DNA of 64,000 nt from Kappaphycus alvarezii (GCA_002205965.3 NADL03000657.1:1674001-1738000); one strand, 5' to 3'; numbered from the stretch's first letter, positions 10,089-19,911 are shown. Made by a program: numbers and translations. Notes: a model not told the origin generated them from the letters alone.

Positions 10089-10594
10089 TCATTCCCGATC
10101 CACCAACCTTTTATTTTGGACAATACGTGAAGGGTTAAAACCGCCTGCCCCTCGAAAGGACATGCGCGTACCTTTTGTAACTCGGTCATCTTGTTTTCGG
10201 GTCTTCATCCGGGCTCGGGCTGAATATACCGCAGTAAGCAACATGAACATTAGAAGGAACGATTCACTCACTCATTCTTTGACCAAAACTCCCAATATCT
10301 AATAACTGAAGAAAATAGTTGGAGCAATATCCGATTCCCCTCTCTAGGGATAAAACTAAAAGGAGTGCAACAAGTTATTGTTCTTTTCCGAGCAAACATG
10401 ACCCATTAAGGCCATAGTGCTTATCTGATCACCAAATCCTTACGGGACAGGTCGAAGGGCCTTACCTTCCTCAAGGTTCAAGTCCATATCGTCACCTTCG
10501 AATTCCATTTGCTCTGGCCCCATTGTAATATCAACCGATAGGAGGTTTCAAAATGCATAAGACAGGTAGGTATTTGACCCTCACCTGCGGACAT
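10089..10594 (-). CDS. Candidate small three-exon gene, 62-residue product
   Basis: Exons on the minus strand: 10594-10585 (ATG TCC GCA G), 10513-10466 and 10219-10089. Donors are GTGAGG and GTAAGG; acceptors end in CCAG and TTCAG. Splicing yields a product starting MSAEQMEFEGDDMDLNLEEA, then RARMKTRKQDDRVTKG and a basic, Gly-containing tail ending NKRLVDRE. The acidic N-terminus followed by a basic, arginine-rich part resembles small nuclear RNA-processing adaptors in composition, but no domain is identified and no RRM follows. The phase agrees at both joins, which is the main support. It could be chance or the 5' end of a larger gene. Confidence 0.38.
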
Positions 10595-10787
10595 TAGCGG
10601 TTTCCTGGGAATATCCAAACTGTTAGCATGTTTTTCAGTTGTTAACGCAATAACCGAAACCAGACTGATGAATATTTAACAGGAACTCATCCCCAGCGTC
10701 GTTGCTCTTTCCTACATTCATGGAACAGAAGTCTCGTCCATCACGGGAAGCATTTAGCTCGGTTACTCACTGAAGCCATACAACACA

Positions 10788-11759
10788 ATGAGTTGTCTCC
10801 CGTTATTTGGCGAGGAGCCCTGGAGAGCTCGCAGGAAACCTCGAAGCGCCGAAGAGGCATTGTTGACTCCCCAGGCGGCCCCGTCCACTCCAGCCGATGA
10901 GAAAACCGTCTCAGAAAACAGAACTGGAGCGGAGATGGCAGTGGAAGAAGAGACTAGCACCGCTCCAGAGGCGCCGATGGTCCGATCTCGCCCAATGCCG
11001 CTTGCTGCCAGAGCTCTCCCGAATCCTTCAATTGACAAGCCAATGGGGCCCCCAGGGAATTGGAAAGTGCTACCGCAGTTTACGGACACGTTTGCTGGGG
11101 ACAAGCTGGATGAAACAAAGTGGCTGCCAACAAATCCGACATGGAAGGGGCGTGCGCCTGGGTGGTTTAATCCGAAGAATGTTGAGGTGAAGAATGGTGC
11201 GTTAGAGTTGTGGTCTAGGTTTGAAGATCCTCCAGCACGGTACGACCCAAAGTACAACACTTTCTCTACATCTTTTGTGAGGTCGAAAGGGATGATCGGG
11301 TTCGGGTTTGTTCAGGCAGTGGTACAAGTTGCAGACAGTATTACGAGCTCTGCATTTTGGATGGTGCACAATCAAAGGGAGACTTGGAACGAGATTGACG
11401 TTTTCGAGGCCAGCAATGCCAACGGGCAAAAAGGGAAGTACCATATGAACATGCACGTTTTCCGAGTCCGTGGGCAAAATCTGCGGAACAAGAGGAGTAA
11501 TCCGAAGACCGACAGGTTGCGGTTTGATCTCACTAAGCGACCTTTCGTGGCGGGGATTGAGAGGACGAGGGAGGCAGTGAGATGGTACGTCGATGGAGTA
11601 TTAGTAAGGGAAGAGGAGAACACCTCTTGGCATAAACCCATGTGGGTGCAGTTTGACTGCGAGACAATGGGGAACTGGTTTGGGCTACCTGACGAAAACG
11701 ATACAAGATTGCCAGCGGTTTTCAGGGTCTTCGAAGTTCGTTCTTGGGAAAGAGATTAA
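10788..11759 (+). CDS. GH16 family glycoside hydrolase (beta-glucanase/galactanase-like), intact
   Basis: Single-exon frame of 323 residues. Residues 1-85 are charged and Ala/Pro-rich with no obvious signal peptide. The GH16 jelly-roll domain runs from about residue 87 (WKVLPQFTDTFAGDKLDETK) to the end (FRVFEVRSWERD). The catalytic signature is E202-I-D204-V-F-E207 (NEIDVFEAS, 11391-11408), with nucleophile, assisting Asp and acid/base Glu all present. Also visible are GMIGFGFVQAVVQ, SSAFWMVHNQ, RWYVDGVLVREEEN and KPMWVQFDCETMGNWFGLP. Red algal GH16 members act on storage or matrix polysaccharides; the substrate cannot be told from sequence alone. The lack of a signal peptide suggests a missed 5' exon or a cytoplasmic or otherwise targeted enzyme. 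The related copy at 7965-9244 has three introns; this one has none. Confidence 0.87.
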   Translation: MSCLPLFGEEPWRARRKPRSAEEALLTPQAAPSTPADEKTVSENRTGAEMAVEEETSTAPEAPMVRSRPMPLAARALPNPSIDKPMGPPGNWKVLPQFTDTFAGDKLDETKWLPTNPTWKGRAPGWFNPKNVEVKNGALELWSRFEDPPARYDPKYNTFSTSFVRSKGMIGFGFVQAVVQVADSITSSAFWMVHNQRETWNEIDVFEASNANGQKGKYHMNMHVFRVRGQNLRNKRSNPKTDRLRFDLTKRPFVAGIERTREAVRWYVDGVLVREEENTSWHKPMWVQFDCETMGNWFGLPDENDTRLPAVFRVFEVRSWERD

Positions 11760-11968
11760 CTGAAGGTGGATGGAGACCGGAAGGCGTACTTGAGCGTAGG
11801 ATTAATCCGACGAATTTCTCGTGAACACACAGCTAATTCTGTCCATTAGCGAAGGTAGAATTCGAAGTCGCGAAAAGGAAATTCTAGCACCAGAAACGTT
11901 TGCTCCGGTAAATTGTAAAGTAGCGTTACCCTAGCGAAGATTAAATCAGATATTTCATAACAAAGACA

Positions 11969-12450
11969 ATGCTTAGGGGACGTGACGTGACTGTATCATC
12001 CCCGTTTCAAGAGAGCTATAAGTCAATGGCAGCACGCGAAGCGCGAGCTGTTGCAAACGCAGCAGGAAAGCGGAAGAAGAGAGACTTAGCTACGAAAGTG
12101 GTAGCGATTCCAGGCGAGGCAATGCCGGGACGACCAAGGCTAGGATGGGATTTTGTACCACTAGCCTTCGACTCGTTAGGAACACCCTCTCTAGAAACAT
12201 CCAAGGTTATAGAGACGTACGCGGCAGCAGTAGCGTCTCGTAGCGGATGCTCGACGGGATGAGAGAAGACTCGCCTGTATCAGAAGCTTAGCTACTCAAT
12301 CTGGTCAACTTGGGAGGAGAGAAGACAAACCTGTATCAGAAGCTTAGCTACTCAATCTGGTCAACTTGTGCAGCTTCCGCAATTTGCCGCACACCGCAAC
12401 ACGCAGACCTTAGTCACCCAATTCCAACTTAATTTTAGGTACTCCGCAAC
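11969..12450 (+). pseudogene. LINE 3' fragment: RLE endonuclease end
   Basis: 5'-truncated LINE piece. The frame gives DVTVSSPFQESYKSMAAREA, KRKKRDLATKV and WDFVPLAFDSLGTPS, the same blocks as the minus-strand copy at 16211-17700 (DITVSSTFQECY, KRKRRDLATKV, LAFDSLRSPS) and the copies at 34760-35070 and 35980-36350. A TGA at 12260 interrupts it, then RLYQKLSYSIWST continues the family's IYQRLSYT block. A 56-bp duplication (12261-12368) lies in this tail. Inactive. Confidence 0.75.
12261..12368 (+). repeat. Near-perfect direct repeat, 2 x 52 bp, period 56
   Basis: 12261-12312 and 12317-12368 differ only at a three-base stretch (TCG against AAA). Both contain CTGTATCAGAAGCTTAGC and CTCAATCTGGTCAACTTG. 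A local tandem duplication inside a LINE tail. Confidence 0.85.
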
Positions 12451-12534
12451 GTTGCGCATTTGGACTGTACACCAGTGATATAAGAATAAGTTTACGCATC
12501 GTACGGTTTCGCAATTGGCTTGACAATGATACGA

Positions 12535-12606
12535 TATCTACGCTTCGGTACAAATTTACTGGATACCAACCCACATATCTACCACAGTAAATTAACCCCC
12601 TTTCCC
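12535..12606 (+). repeat. Interspersed repeat S, copy 1
   Basis: About 70 bp shared with 24546-24623 (same strand) and 38285-38345 (inverted). Core words are GGTACAAATTTACTGGA, CCAACCCACATATCTACC and ACAGTAAATTAACCCCC. Class unknown; possibly the end of a longer element. Confidence 0.6.
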
Positions 12607-12646
12607 AGTTCATCAGTTTATGCTTAGGGGAATGATTGGGTTAAAT

Positions 12647-12951
12647 TAGAAAAGGACTTTAATGCATTCAGTACCCTTACTGCATCTGAGCGCGCGAAAT
12701 CTCTCCGTTATGGCCACCTCTGCGCCGAACTACGTATCGACTTCCACCCGATGGCTTTCGATATATACGGGTCTGCCGGTTCCGGTGCCGAACGAGGTCT
12801 GTCCAGAATTGCTGAGTACATCGCTCTACGGAAAGGCAGTAGCCCTGCCTTCGAGCGCGATCGCTTGTTCATGATTATCAGTTCGCTCATACAACAACGA
12901 ACTTCTGTCGCGATCAACCGACGACTACTCAACCGTTCCTGGCTCGGATAG
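12647..12951 (+). pseudogene. LINE C-terminal tail, third lineage
   Basis: One open stretch reading SERAKSLRYGHLCAELRIDF, HPMAFDIYGSAGSGAERGLS, RIAEYIALRKG and ISSLIQQRTSVAINRRLLN, ending in a stop at 12951. The pattern matches the C-terminal part of LINE endonuclease ORFs (PLAFDxxG, then a helical tail), and is closest to GIDIYGALGDDGKGFFRLLA in copy 2. The piece is truncated at its 5' end, typical of LINE insertions. Confidence 0.62.
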
Positions 12952-13535
12952 ATTTTTCCCCTTTTGAGGGCCGCTAGCCCCCCTTACCTGCTTGGTAAAG
13001 TCTTCTTCTGTGTCTACTGCAGACTGCGCACGTCCCAACTATACGTTTAATTAAATCGGTGTTTACTTGAATGGGTTGGTGCTGTGAATCAGTTCATATG
13101 AGCTGTACAACAATGCCGAAATTACTGTAAGCCTCTCGCGATGCTATCTTTTTAGTGTTACGTATTTCTAGAATTTTGCTTTATTTCTTAGATTCTACTG
13201 CGCAATACTAGTTATATTTCCCTGAGTGAAATATCCAAAAAATTCTGTGGACTCGAACCCCACACCTGGGAGAGGGAAAAAGGGCAGACACAGACAAAGA
13301 GAAACACTTGCAACTCATTCATAGCATCCCGCCGTCGGGGTGCAGAACAAGAGCTGCTGCAGATACCGGGCGTCGGTACCATCAGTTTGTCCCAGAGTAT
13401 CTACAGGTACAGTATACTTAATTTTCCTGCGAAGAGCAATCGCAGACGAAGGTTACTGTAAGTAGAGTAACCACTACTACTGTAAATACCCTCAGAACGG
13501 AGGTTCTCTGGAATATACACAATTTCAAGTTGGGG
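12952..13535. other. Intergenic, TE-derived
   Basis: No gene. Contains TACTGTA words (13450-13490) and a minus-strand tRNA-like T-arm near 13248-13275 without a matching acceptor stem. Confidence 0.4.
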
Positions 13536-13537
13536 CG

Positions 13538-13858
13538 TTAAGTTTCGCTCAAAACTCCTTCCAACAAACACCTGGCGTTATTCTGGACGAGCCTTGCCGC
13601 GTGACGAGCGAACGTTGCTTGCTGCGCATCAGCAATCGGAACGGGTGCCCGTGCGGCAATGCCAGTCGCAACCCGGTAGGCGAAGTCCCGAGCGGTCGGG
13701 TGACAGCCCCCGAACGGGGAGAGTTGAAGGGAAACGAAGCGATGCCCAGGACCCCTGGAACGTATTAACTCGGCAAAGCGAGTGTAATTGCCAGGGCGAG
13801 CATGGTTAAGGGGCTTGAGAGAGCATCGCGCCAGGGAGGGGAGGCGGGCGGGGGTCAA
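13538..13858 (-). CDS. Unrecognised 106-residue frame, probably TE-derived
   Basis: Open frame with protein-like composition: Arg/Ala-rich with blocks RFVSLQLSPFGGCHPTARDF, AYRVATGIAARAPVPIADAQ and QATFARHAARLVQNNARC. No named domain recognised. It lies directly beside the host sequence into which element A inserted; across the insertion the minus strand carries other gag- or ORF1-like frames (15412-15663), so it is probably part of an old retroelement. Confidence 0.35.
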   Translation of the reverse strand: MTPARLPSLARCSLKPLNHARPGNYTRFAELIRSRGPGHRFVSLQLSPFGGCHPTARDFAYRVATGIAARAPVPIADAQQATFARHAARLVQNNARCLLEGVLSET

Positions 13859-14080
13859 GGGATGGATGTCGAATACTTAATAATAGTCTGTTAAATGGGT
13901 TAATTTACTGCGAGCGGATCACAAGGAGAAATTCCCATTACCTGTGCAGTATGGCGGGGGCGGAGAAAAAAATAATGCTATGGAACGGCGACAAAAAAGT
14001 TGCTGCGAGCCCTGTCAGCAGACATGCCAAGCAACCATTAACGCAGAATGCCGCTGAAGAAGTGTGTCCTTGACTTTGGG

Positions 14081-14085
14081 GAATT
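14081..14085. repeat. Target site duplication GAATT, left of element A
   Basis: GAATT directly before TGATAGGGG; the same five bases follow the other end of the element (15407-15411). Confidence 0.75.
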
Positions 14086-15406
14086 TGATAGGGGTAAATC
14101 GTCGGGAGAAGAGATACTCAGAACCAACTACCCCAAGAAGGAGGTGTTACAAGCGACAAAAGTGCTACCGTGGTATAGTTGGAAGAACAAAAAGAAGTGG
14201 ATAGGGACGACAGTTGAGAGGGCTACAAGCAAGTATGGAAGGGGCAGATTTTACCACTGATGCTCTGCGACCAGCGTAGGAAAAATGTTTCTTGGGTCTG
14301 AAGTTGACTCTCAACTTCCTACTACTCTGGAATTGACTTGAAGTTGTCTGCCATCTTGCTTGATCTCCACAAGAGGAAGCAGGTCATTCAGCTTATATAG
14401 ACTTTTTGGGTAACCCTAAAGTCTCAAAGAAACATACTAAGAACCAAAAAATGCATCAAATGGAATCGTCTGAACGAGAAAGACTAACAGCAGATACTAT
14501 CAGGATAAATATCTAGATTCTTTCCTTAGTATCTTAGTCCTCTATATCAGAGAGCCCAACTGTTCCCCAAAATATCCATTCCACCCAGGCAGTCCACACA
14601 AATATACGAGATCGGCTTAGAATTCTTCATTGACTCCTGCGAAATATCTAGATCACTGAGGACGCCCCCATCCGATTCTAGAGTAGGGACCACCTGGTCC
14701 ATATTTTACGTCTCCTTCCCCACTGATCGAGCACTTTCCATGTCTCTCTCACCTTCATCCTCCTCATCCTCCTCTTCACTCCTCTCTTCACCTTCTTCAG
14801 AAGAGTCATAGATCACAATTACTCCCTCAGTCTCCCCTTCGTTCTCTATGGGAGCACCCCCACCGTCATACACTAGTAGCTCCCACGTGTCCACCCAGTC
14901 TTCCTCTTCATCCTCGTCTTCCTCTTCTGCCTGATCGAAGCAGTTACGGTGGACCCACTCCCCAACGCGTTCCCGGTCCAACCTTCTACAGTAATCATCG
15001 TAGTCGGTTGGACAATTTTCCACCAGGGCCAAAGCGTTGAGTGGACGACCGCCTCGGGAAGACTTGGTGATGGTGAGGGAAGGGCGGAGATTGGTCATGT
15101 TAAGAGCTAAAAGTGGGTGAGCCGATGAGGTAGTTCATTGCGGGGGGCTGCCTCAACGACGTCGATTTCGAACTTTCAATACTGCGACGTATTCGAGAAG
15201 TATGACGACCTGGGACGTGTACAGTAATTATTAATGACACCGTGTCTTAAAATAAAAAAATCAACCCATGAACTTGCCACACTCATCCAAAGTAAAAATA
15301 GCTTGCAAATACAGAAAATGTAAAAATATCTTCCAAATTCCGATATTGTATCCAAATTTGGTCCTCTTATAGAATTTTTTTCGTAGGCAAATTTTAGCGC
15401 ACATCA
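14086..15406 (-). mobile_element. Element A: LTR-like TG...CA element with internal acidic-protein frame
   Basis: 1321 bp bounded by TGATAGGGGTAAATCGTCGG and a right end ATTTTAGCGCACATCA, with GAATT on both sides (5-bp duplication). The terminal 16 bp are imperfect inverted repeats (TGATAGGGGTAAAT against TGATGTGCGCTAAAAT). On the minus strand, in order from 15406: about 300 bp leader, acidic-protein frame (15098 to about 14560), TATA box CTATATAAGC (14391-14400) and about 305 bp to the CA end. This fits an LTR with U3 (holding the frame), a TATA box and R-U5, present as a solo copy. Six relatives lie in this window (C, D, B, E, F, G). No tRNA primer site or partner LTR is adjacent. Copy A is the best preserved. 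Confidence 0.75.
14558..15098 (-). pseudogene. Acidic-protein frame of element A (family AEP)
   Basis: Starts MTNLRPSLTITKSSRGGRPL at 15098. N-terminal block PTDYDDYCRRLDRERVGEWV (shared in all long copies), then an Asp/Glu-rich centre (EEEDEDEEEDW, SEEGEERSEEEDEEDE), then a TAA at about 14706 and, in the same frame, VVPTLESDGGVLSDLDISQE and DCLGGMDILG, the conserved C-terminal block. Full family length is about 200 residues. No known domain. One in-frame stop and a changed C-terminus make this copy non-functional as it stands. Function unknown; the strongly acidic character and paired conserved blocks point to a protein-interaction role, which is only a guess. Confidence 0.6.
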
Positions 15407-15411
15407 GAATT
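15407..15411. repeat. Target site duplication GAATT, right of element A
   Basis: Identical to 14081-14085 and directly adjoining the terminal CA. Confidence 0.75.
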
Positions 15412-15663
15412 GGTCCTTGGCACGATTGGCGACAAAGCTTGTGAGCTTCTTCACGAGGGAAAAGAACTCTGGGTGCCAGCCGCGGAGGGTTGAGATTGTG
15501 ACGGGAAGCAGATGATTCCTTCGCGGCAATCGAAATGAAGTCCTGGTATTTCCGGAGCTTTTCCGTATAGGCGGCGTTCAAGCCGGTGAGGGCATCCTCC
15601 GACGAGAGGGTGCCAAGGGGTTGCCAAATGTTGCATCGAGGTAATTGGTGACCCCGGTAGCAC
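15412..15663 (-). pseudogene. Host retroelement frame interrupted by element A
   Basis: Minus-strand coding-like segment reading NAAYTEKLRKYQDFISIAAK and NLNPPRLAPRVLFP, then, after a frame change, KKLTSFVANRAKDQF. If element A and one GAATT are removed, that frame runs on as PKVKDTLLQRHSALMVAWHV on the far side. It looks like a gag or LINE ORF1 piece; not identified further. Confidence 0.35.
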
Positions 15664-15942
15664 CAGTAGCCTTAATATCTGGTCGGGCTTTGTGTTCCCC
15701 TGGTATGGTGAACATTTATTTAAGACTCCTTACTAATAAAAGCCGCCTAGTGGGCTATGTTTTCAGGGTAATCTTACAAGAGAAATACTGTAATGCATGC
15801 GGAGAATCTTGTTCGGTTGGACTTTGGTGTGTATCATAGACGCCGTTTGGGGTTAGAGACAGGAGGGAGATGCAATAGTGATCTTGGCTCGAGGGGAGAG
15901 TGCCTTGCGTCAAGATTGAGGTCGCTGCCCAGTAACGGGGGA

Positions 15943-16056
15943 AGATTTAGGTGTTTTACTCTTGGAAGATATATCCGATCTATCCCATGGTTTTCCAGAC
16001 GACCACAATCGACTCAAAAAGGGTATAACGACACAGCAATGGGGAAGGAAAGAGGT
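15943..16056 (+). repeat. SINE-like repeat, copy R2 (partial)
   Basis: Matches R1 from TCCGATCTATCCCATGGTTT to AGCAATGGGGAAGGAA and shares with R3 the extension CTTGGAAGATATATCC and GGGGGAAG. The right part of the repeat is missing. Confidence 0.6.
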
Positions 16057-16210
16057 ATTGTATTTATCACTGTAATATGTACGTATGTGCAAAACTGTGA
16101 AGTCGCTACAAAATTAGTTTTGAATAGAATGGCTAACTTCTGTGTGTTGCAGGGCACGACAAATTACTGACGCCGCGCTTGTGGACCAAATAGCGCAGCT
16201 TTAGTTTCTG

Positions 16211-17700
16211 CTATAAGCGGGTCTTCATTTGTCCCGTAGAAAATCCTCTGCGCGATGCGACACCTGCCGCGTATTTCTCTATGACCTTTGATGATGTCTC
16301 AGAAGGTGATCTTAACGAGTCAAAAGCCAGCGTCACAGAATCACATCCTAATCTTGATATTGCAGGCAGGAAGTCGCCAGAAATGGCAACCACTTTCGTG
16401 GCTAGGTCCCTCCTCTTTCGCTTGTGTGCTGCGTTGGCAACGGCTCGCGCTTTTAGTGCTACCATTGACATATAGCACTCCTGGAATGTCGAGGATACGG
16501 TGATGTCGTAGGCCACTGGAAGATGGGGCGGGATGTTCAATGCGTCGGATCGCGGGTGACCAGAATATCTGCGGATCGCGCATTCAGTCCGGGGGGTAGG
16601 TATTTGACCTCATATTGGACGCCAACTCCTGCTGTTTTAAACAGCTCTCTCCCAAGTACTCCCATAACTGCTGTGTACCGGTTGGTCCACCCGGAACCTT
16701 TGTGACAAAGTTCTGCTGCATGGTCTCCGAAGAGATCCATGGGCCTATGGCACTCAGCGCACCGCAGCAGTGCAGTGTCGTCAAACACGCGAACTTCTAG
16801 GTGAAGGCGTAGCATCACTGTCCATATCTAGTTGGACGTTCGATTGACTACAGCGGGGTGTCCGGTGAGGAAGGCCTCTGTCTGCGTTTCCATGTATGCA
16901 TGAAGTCGAATTCTTCGGCGAACATCTGCTTCTGAATGCGATATGGGGTTCGGCAACCTCTTTCCCAGTAACGACACTTAGTCGTAGTGGCGGGGGACTC
17001 TTTGTTTGCGGTGCTTGCAATGGATCAGATGGTATCCATGGACGTCCATTGTTTCTGGGTAAGGAGCTTTCGGGCAGAGGGTTCCTGGTGCGAACAGGGG
17101 TACCTGACAAGAGGGGAAATGTTTGTGTTAGTTTTCTGCAAGTGGAAAGTAGGGTGATATTCCCATTAGCCTATGTAGTATGGCGGCGGCGGAGAAAAGT
17201 ACTGGAGCCAAATTGGTTCTGCATGCTATTTGCGGTTTTGAGACCTGAGCTAGGAACGCATTCGACCCAGACTTTGGCACCCGGTAGTTTCATATATACC
17301 CCAAAAGCTCTTGTGCAGGTGTCGCCCAGAGGAAGCTCCTCGTAGAGTGCCCTGTGGAACACATCAGTCAGCTGCTTTTGTGTGGGTGGGTGGTCAGATG
17401 CTGAATGGCAGTAAATCGTGTGGGCGGCAGGAGGAGGGCCACGCACTTAATGCGGCTTTTGCCTCTTCGTATGGGGCCAACTCGTTAATAGGTCGGATTA
17501 GCAAACGCCTGAAGAGCTTGTTGGTCTGAGCGCTGGATGCGAAAACGGCGGCTGGTGCTATGCTTGCCTCTGATGTGAGACCGGGCCCCAGTGTGGGGTG
17601 CTTGTCTGGGATTGGTTGGAGGAGTAGCTGCAAATCTTTGAATATGCCGCTGTGTAGGACACTACCTGCCAGGGTGCGAAGAGCTGATTCCATTATGGCA
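16211..17700 (-). mobile_element. LINE fragment with RLE endonuclease, degenerate
   Basis: Minus-strand LINE 3' portion. From right to left: a frame reading ASSAQTNKLFRRLLIRPINE (17394-17693), RALYEELPLGDTCTRAFGVY with MKLPGAKVWVECVPSSG (about 17360-17220), EAFLTGHPAVVNRTSN (about 16860), the zinc block LLRCAECHRPMDLFGDHAAE (about 16760) with GWTNRYTAV, then SADILV, AYDITVSSTFQECY and KRKRRDLATKV, ending VASRRGFSTG near 16230. The Cx2C...Hx4C zinc block followed by the PD-(D/E)xK-like core is that of restriction-like endonuclease LINEs. Several frame changes. Same lineage as 11969-12450 and 31650-36350. Confidence 0.78.
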
Positions 17701-17760
17701 ATGATTTGGAAAATTCTTTGTAAAACAAGACCTCTCTTTACAGGGTCAATAAATCACTGA

Positions 17761-18300
17761 AGACTTTTTGTCATGGTACTATTAAAGGAGGAAGACTTAT
17801 TTTTTCGCGCTAGATAATAATTGGCCAAATAATAAAACCAATAGTGACTACATACGGCAAAGCAGGGTCGATAAGTCGCCATTCTATTAAGCTACAAACT
17901 ACACTTTAACGCAATTCGGACCAACTGCATTTGCCTCAACACAATTTGCAAATTCATGAAATTTGGCCCTTCTTTACCAGACGCCAGGAAGGGCACAATT
18001 TCAGCTCTTATTAGTCTGGTGAATGTGAAGATAAAAAGCAGAGTATCCCTTGCGGGCGACTCTGAAAAAGCAGAAGTGTTTTTGCCAACTGGGTCTGGGT
18101 TGGAGATAAAGGAATCGATTGCTCCCTTTCTCTCGCGCGAGCGTGACGGTCGCACTACTTATACAAAATCCTGGCATCACAGTATAGCCCTGACATGCGC
18201 GGGAAGTTGTCTACTAGGATGAAGATATTTCTAGAATATCCAGAAATATCCCAAGCAGTAAATATCTATAGATTCTATAGCCTAGATAGAGCGAACATTA
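17761..18300. other. Gene-free stretch
   Basis: AT-rich left part, then a frame at 17956-18222 (KFGPSLPDARKGTISALIS) and its mirror image on the other strand; neither is recognisable. Ends at gypsy LTR-like sequence. Confidence 0.35.
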
Positions 18301-18309
18301 ATAGAAATA

Positions 18310-18482
18310 TTGCCTTTGGACACATGTCACAAGGTAAGGCGTAGGCTGGTTCGCTACTGTATTCCGTAGGTACCTGGCAGCAGACAAAAGGAAATGGAGG
18401 GTGAAGCTTACAGAGAAGAAAAAAGGGAATGTAGAGACTACGCTTAGCCCATGAATGAAAGTAAAACTACAAAAATTTCATG
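18310..18482 (+). repeat. Gypsy LTR fragment (family L2)
   Basis: Shares TCGCTACTGTAT and a downstream ACGCTTAGCCC...AAATTTCATGG pattern with 50900-51050, 55120-55250 and, inverted, 53930-54060. The end reads TTTCA followed by TGGTACCG, which fits an LTR end followed by a tRNA primer site. Confidence 0.5.
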
Positions 18483-18534
18483 GTACCGTATCTAAGGTCG
18501 ACCTTCATGACCAAACCCCCCCCATATCTCTTCT

Positions 18535-19400
18535 AACGGATCCCCATCATCCGATGTTTCGTGCTTCCTTATTGCGTACGAAAATATTGTGATGCGCGGC
18601 AAAAACGACAACGAGAAGGCCCTCAAGATTCTTTGCCACCTGGAGGGAAAGGCATTCGAATGGTACGACGAGACGTTAGCGCAGGATAGAGCCCTCACTG
18701 AGGAGGCCTAGAAGTTCGATGTTATGAAAAGCAAGGTTCTCGTCAAGTTTTCGAAGAAGATCACACGGAGGCAGAATTTAACAAAGATGTAGTCGCCTGG
18801 TTGGAGATAGAGGACTTAGGCAGCCCGCTAGGAAGAATGAAGTCCTGTAAAGGAGGGTGGGCTTCAATGATGCGGCGTCGTTTGGGTTGCTTCAGAAAGG
18901 AGTCGCGAGACACCCGGGGTTGGCGCAGTTAGTGCTGTAATGGACCTCATTAGACTATAAAAGACTGAAAAAGGCGATAGGAGACTTTGTCATATGTCAG
19001 AAGGTAATTTTTTGAAAACTTCGGACAAGAATTGCAATCGCCTGTGGTCCCGAAGAATATTCTATAGCGGCCTGATGTTCCCGAGAAGAAAACGCCAGCT
19101 CAAAAAAGGTCGACTGGCTCGCTTGTCAGTTCTCAAAGCTCTCCTTGTTCGTGAAGAAGCAGACAGAAAAGGTCGGGCCAGCAGCGCCCGTCAAAGAGGG
19201 CTTCAGTTGCAGCTATTACGGGCACAATTTTCACTGCGCAATCTAAGGCCCTCAAAATCCCCGAGGAACACTAAGTATAACTTTCATGAAGGAAAGGCCA
19301 TTAATAGTAAGATTTATTGCCCATGGGGCAACATAACGGCGATGGTTGAGCCGGAGTTTTAGCAGTTAAGGTCGAGTCCTGAGAAGAGGTCAAATCGAAG
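18535..19400 (+). pseudogene. Ty3/gypsy gag remnant
   Basis: Plus-strand gag-like blocks with many stops: NDNEKALKILCHLEGKAFEW, YDETLAQDRALTEEA and KSKVLVKFSKKI. They align with 51150-51350 (LEGPRILFHLQRKEFE, QDEPLTEDDQKYDLVQNRF). Further on, EADRKGRASSARQRGLQLQL corresponds to the pre-zinc-knuckle part of the second copy. Protease and RT are absent: by about 19570 the sequence is already integrase C-terminus, so the middle of the element was deleted. Confidence 0.6.
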
Positions 19401-19566
19401 AAAAAGGAAAACGAAGAGCCCGTGGCAGTCGTTCACGAGTCTCAGAACAGGGATTTGGTGGCCTCAACCAAAAGGAATGCTGAAGGCCAGCCCCTGACAA
19501 AAAGCGGAAAGACAACATAATGAAATCGACGACCTCACGAACAAGGCACCGAATGTTCCTCCATCG

Positions 19567-19896
19567 TTGGTTATCGCAACATTAAATAAGAAGACGCCGA
19601 GGTCCGGCGAGCAAGTAAAGTATTGCTTGAAGGATCACGTAGGAAGGAAGAGTGCGAGGAAGGAGAAGCAGTTTGACGTGGGAGATGAATTGCTAGTGGA
19701 AAATGGAACAGACTTCAATAATAACAGGAAACGGGCCGCGTTTGATTCGTACTTCTACGGAAATATCCGTGTGATCAAGGCTGTTTACCCGCGGTACGAG
19801 TTGATTTCGTCCGCGGGTCGCATCACACGCAAGCAAATTCCATCTCAGAAGCTTGTTAGTTATTGGAAGCGTCCTGCACAGCTACTCAAACATTAG
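19567..19896 (+). pseudogene. Gypsy integrase C-terminal domain
   Basis: Reads KQFDVGDELLVENGTDFNNN, FDSYFYGNIRVIKAVYPRYE and ISSAGRITRKQIPSQKLVSY. This is the post-catalytic part of gypsy integrases (GDxVLV, a barrel block, and a final SxxxKPY-like motif). It is fused by deletion to gag sequence upstream. Confidence 0.6.
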
Positions 19897-19911
19897 TGCT
19901 CGTCATTAACT

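Noticed and set aside
10763-11260. 165-residue frame opposite the GH16 gene
   Set aside because: Antisense shadow; the plus strand carries the complete GH16 signature.
13240-13290. tRNA gene suggested by a T-arm-like GGGTTCGAGTCC on the minus strand
   Set aside because: No matching acceptor or D arm and a run of T where the acceptor strand should be.
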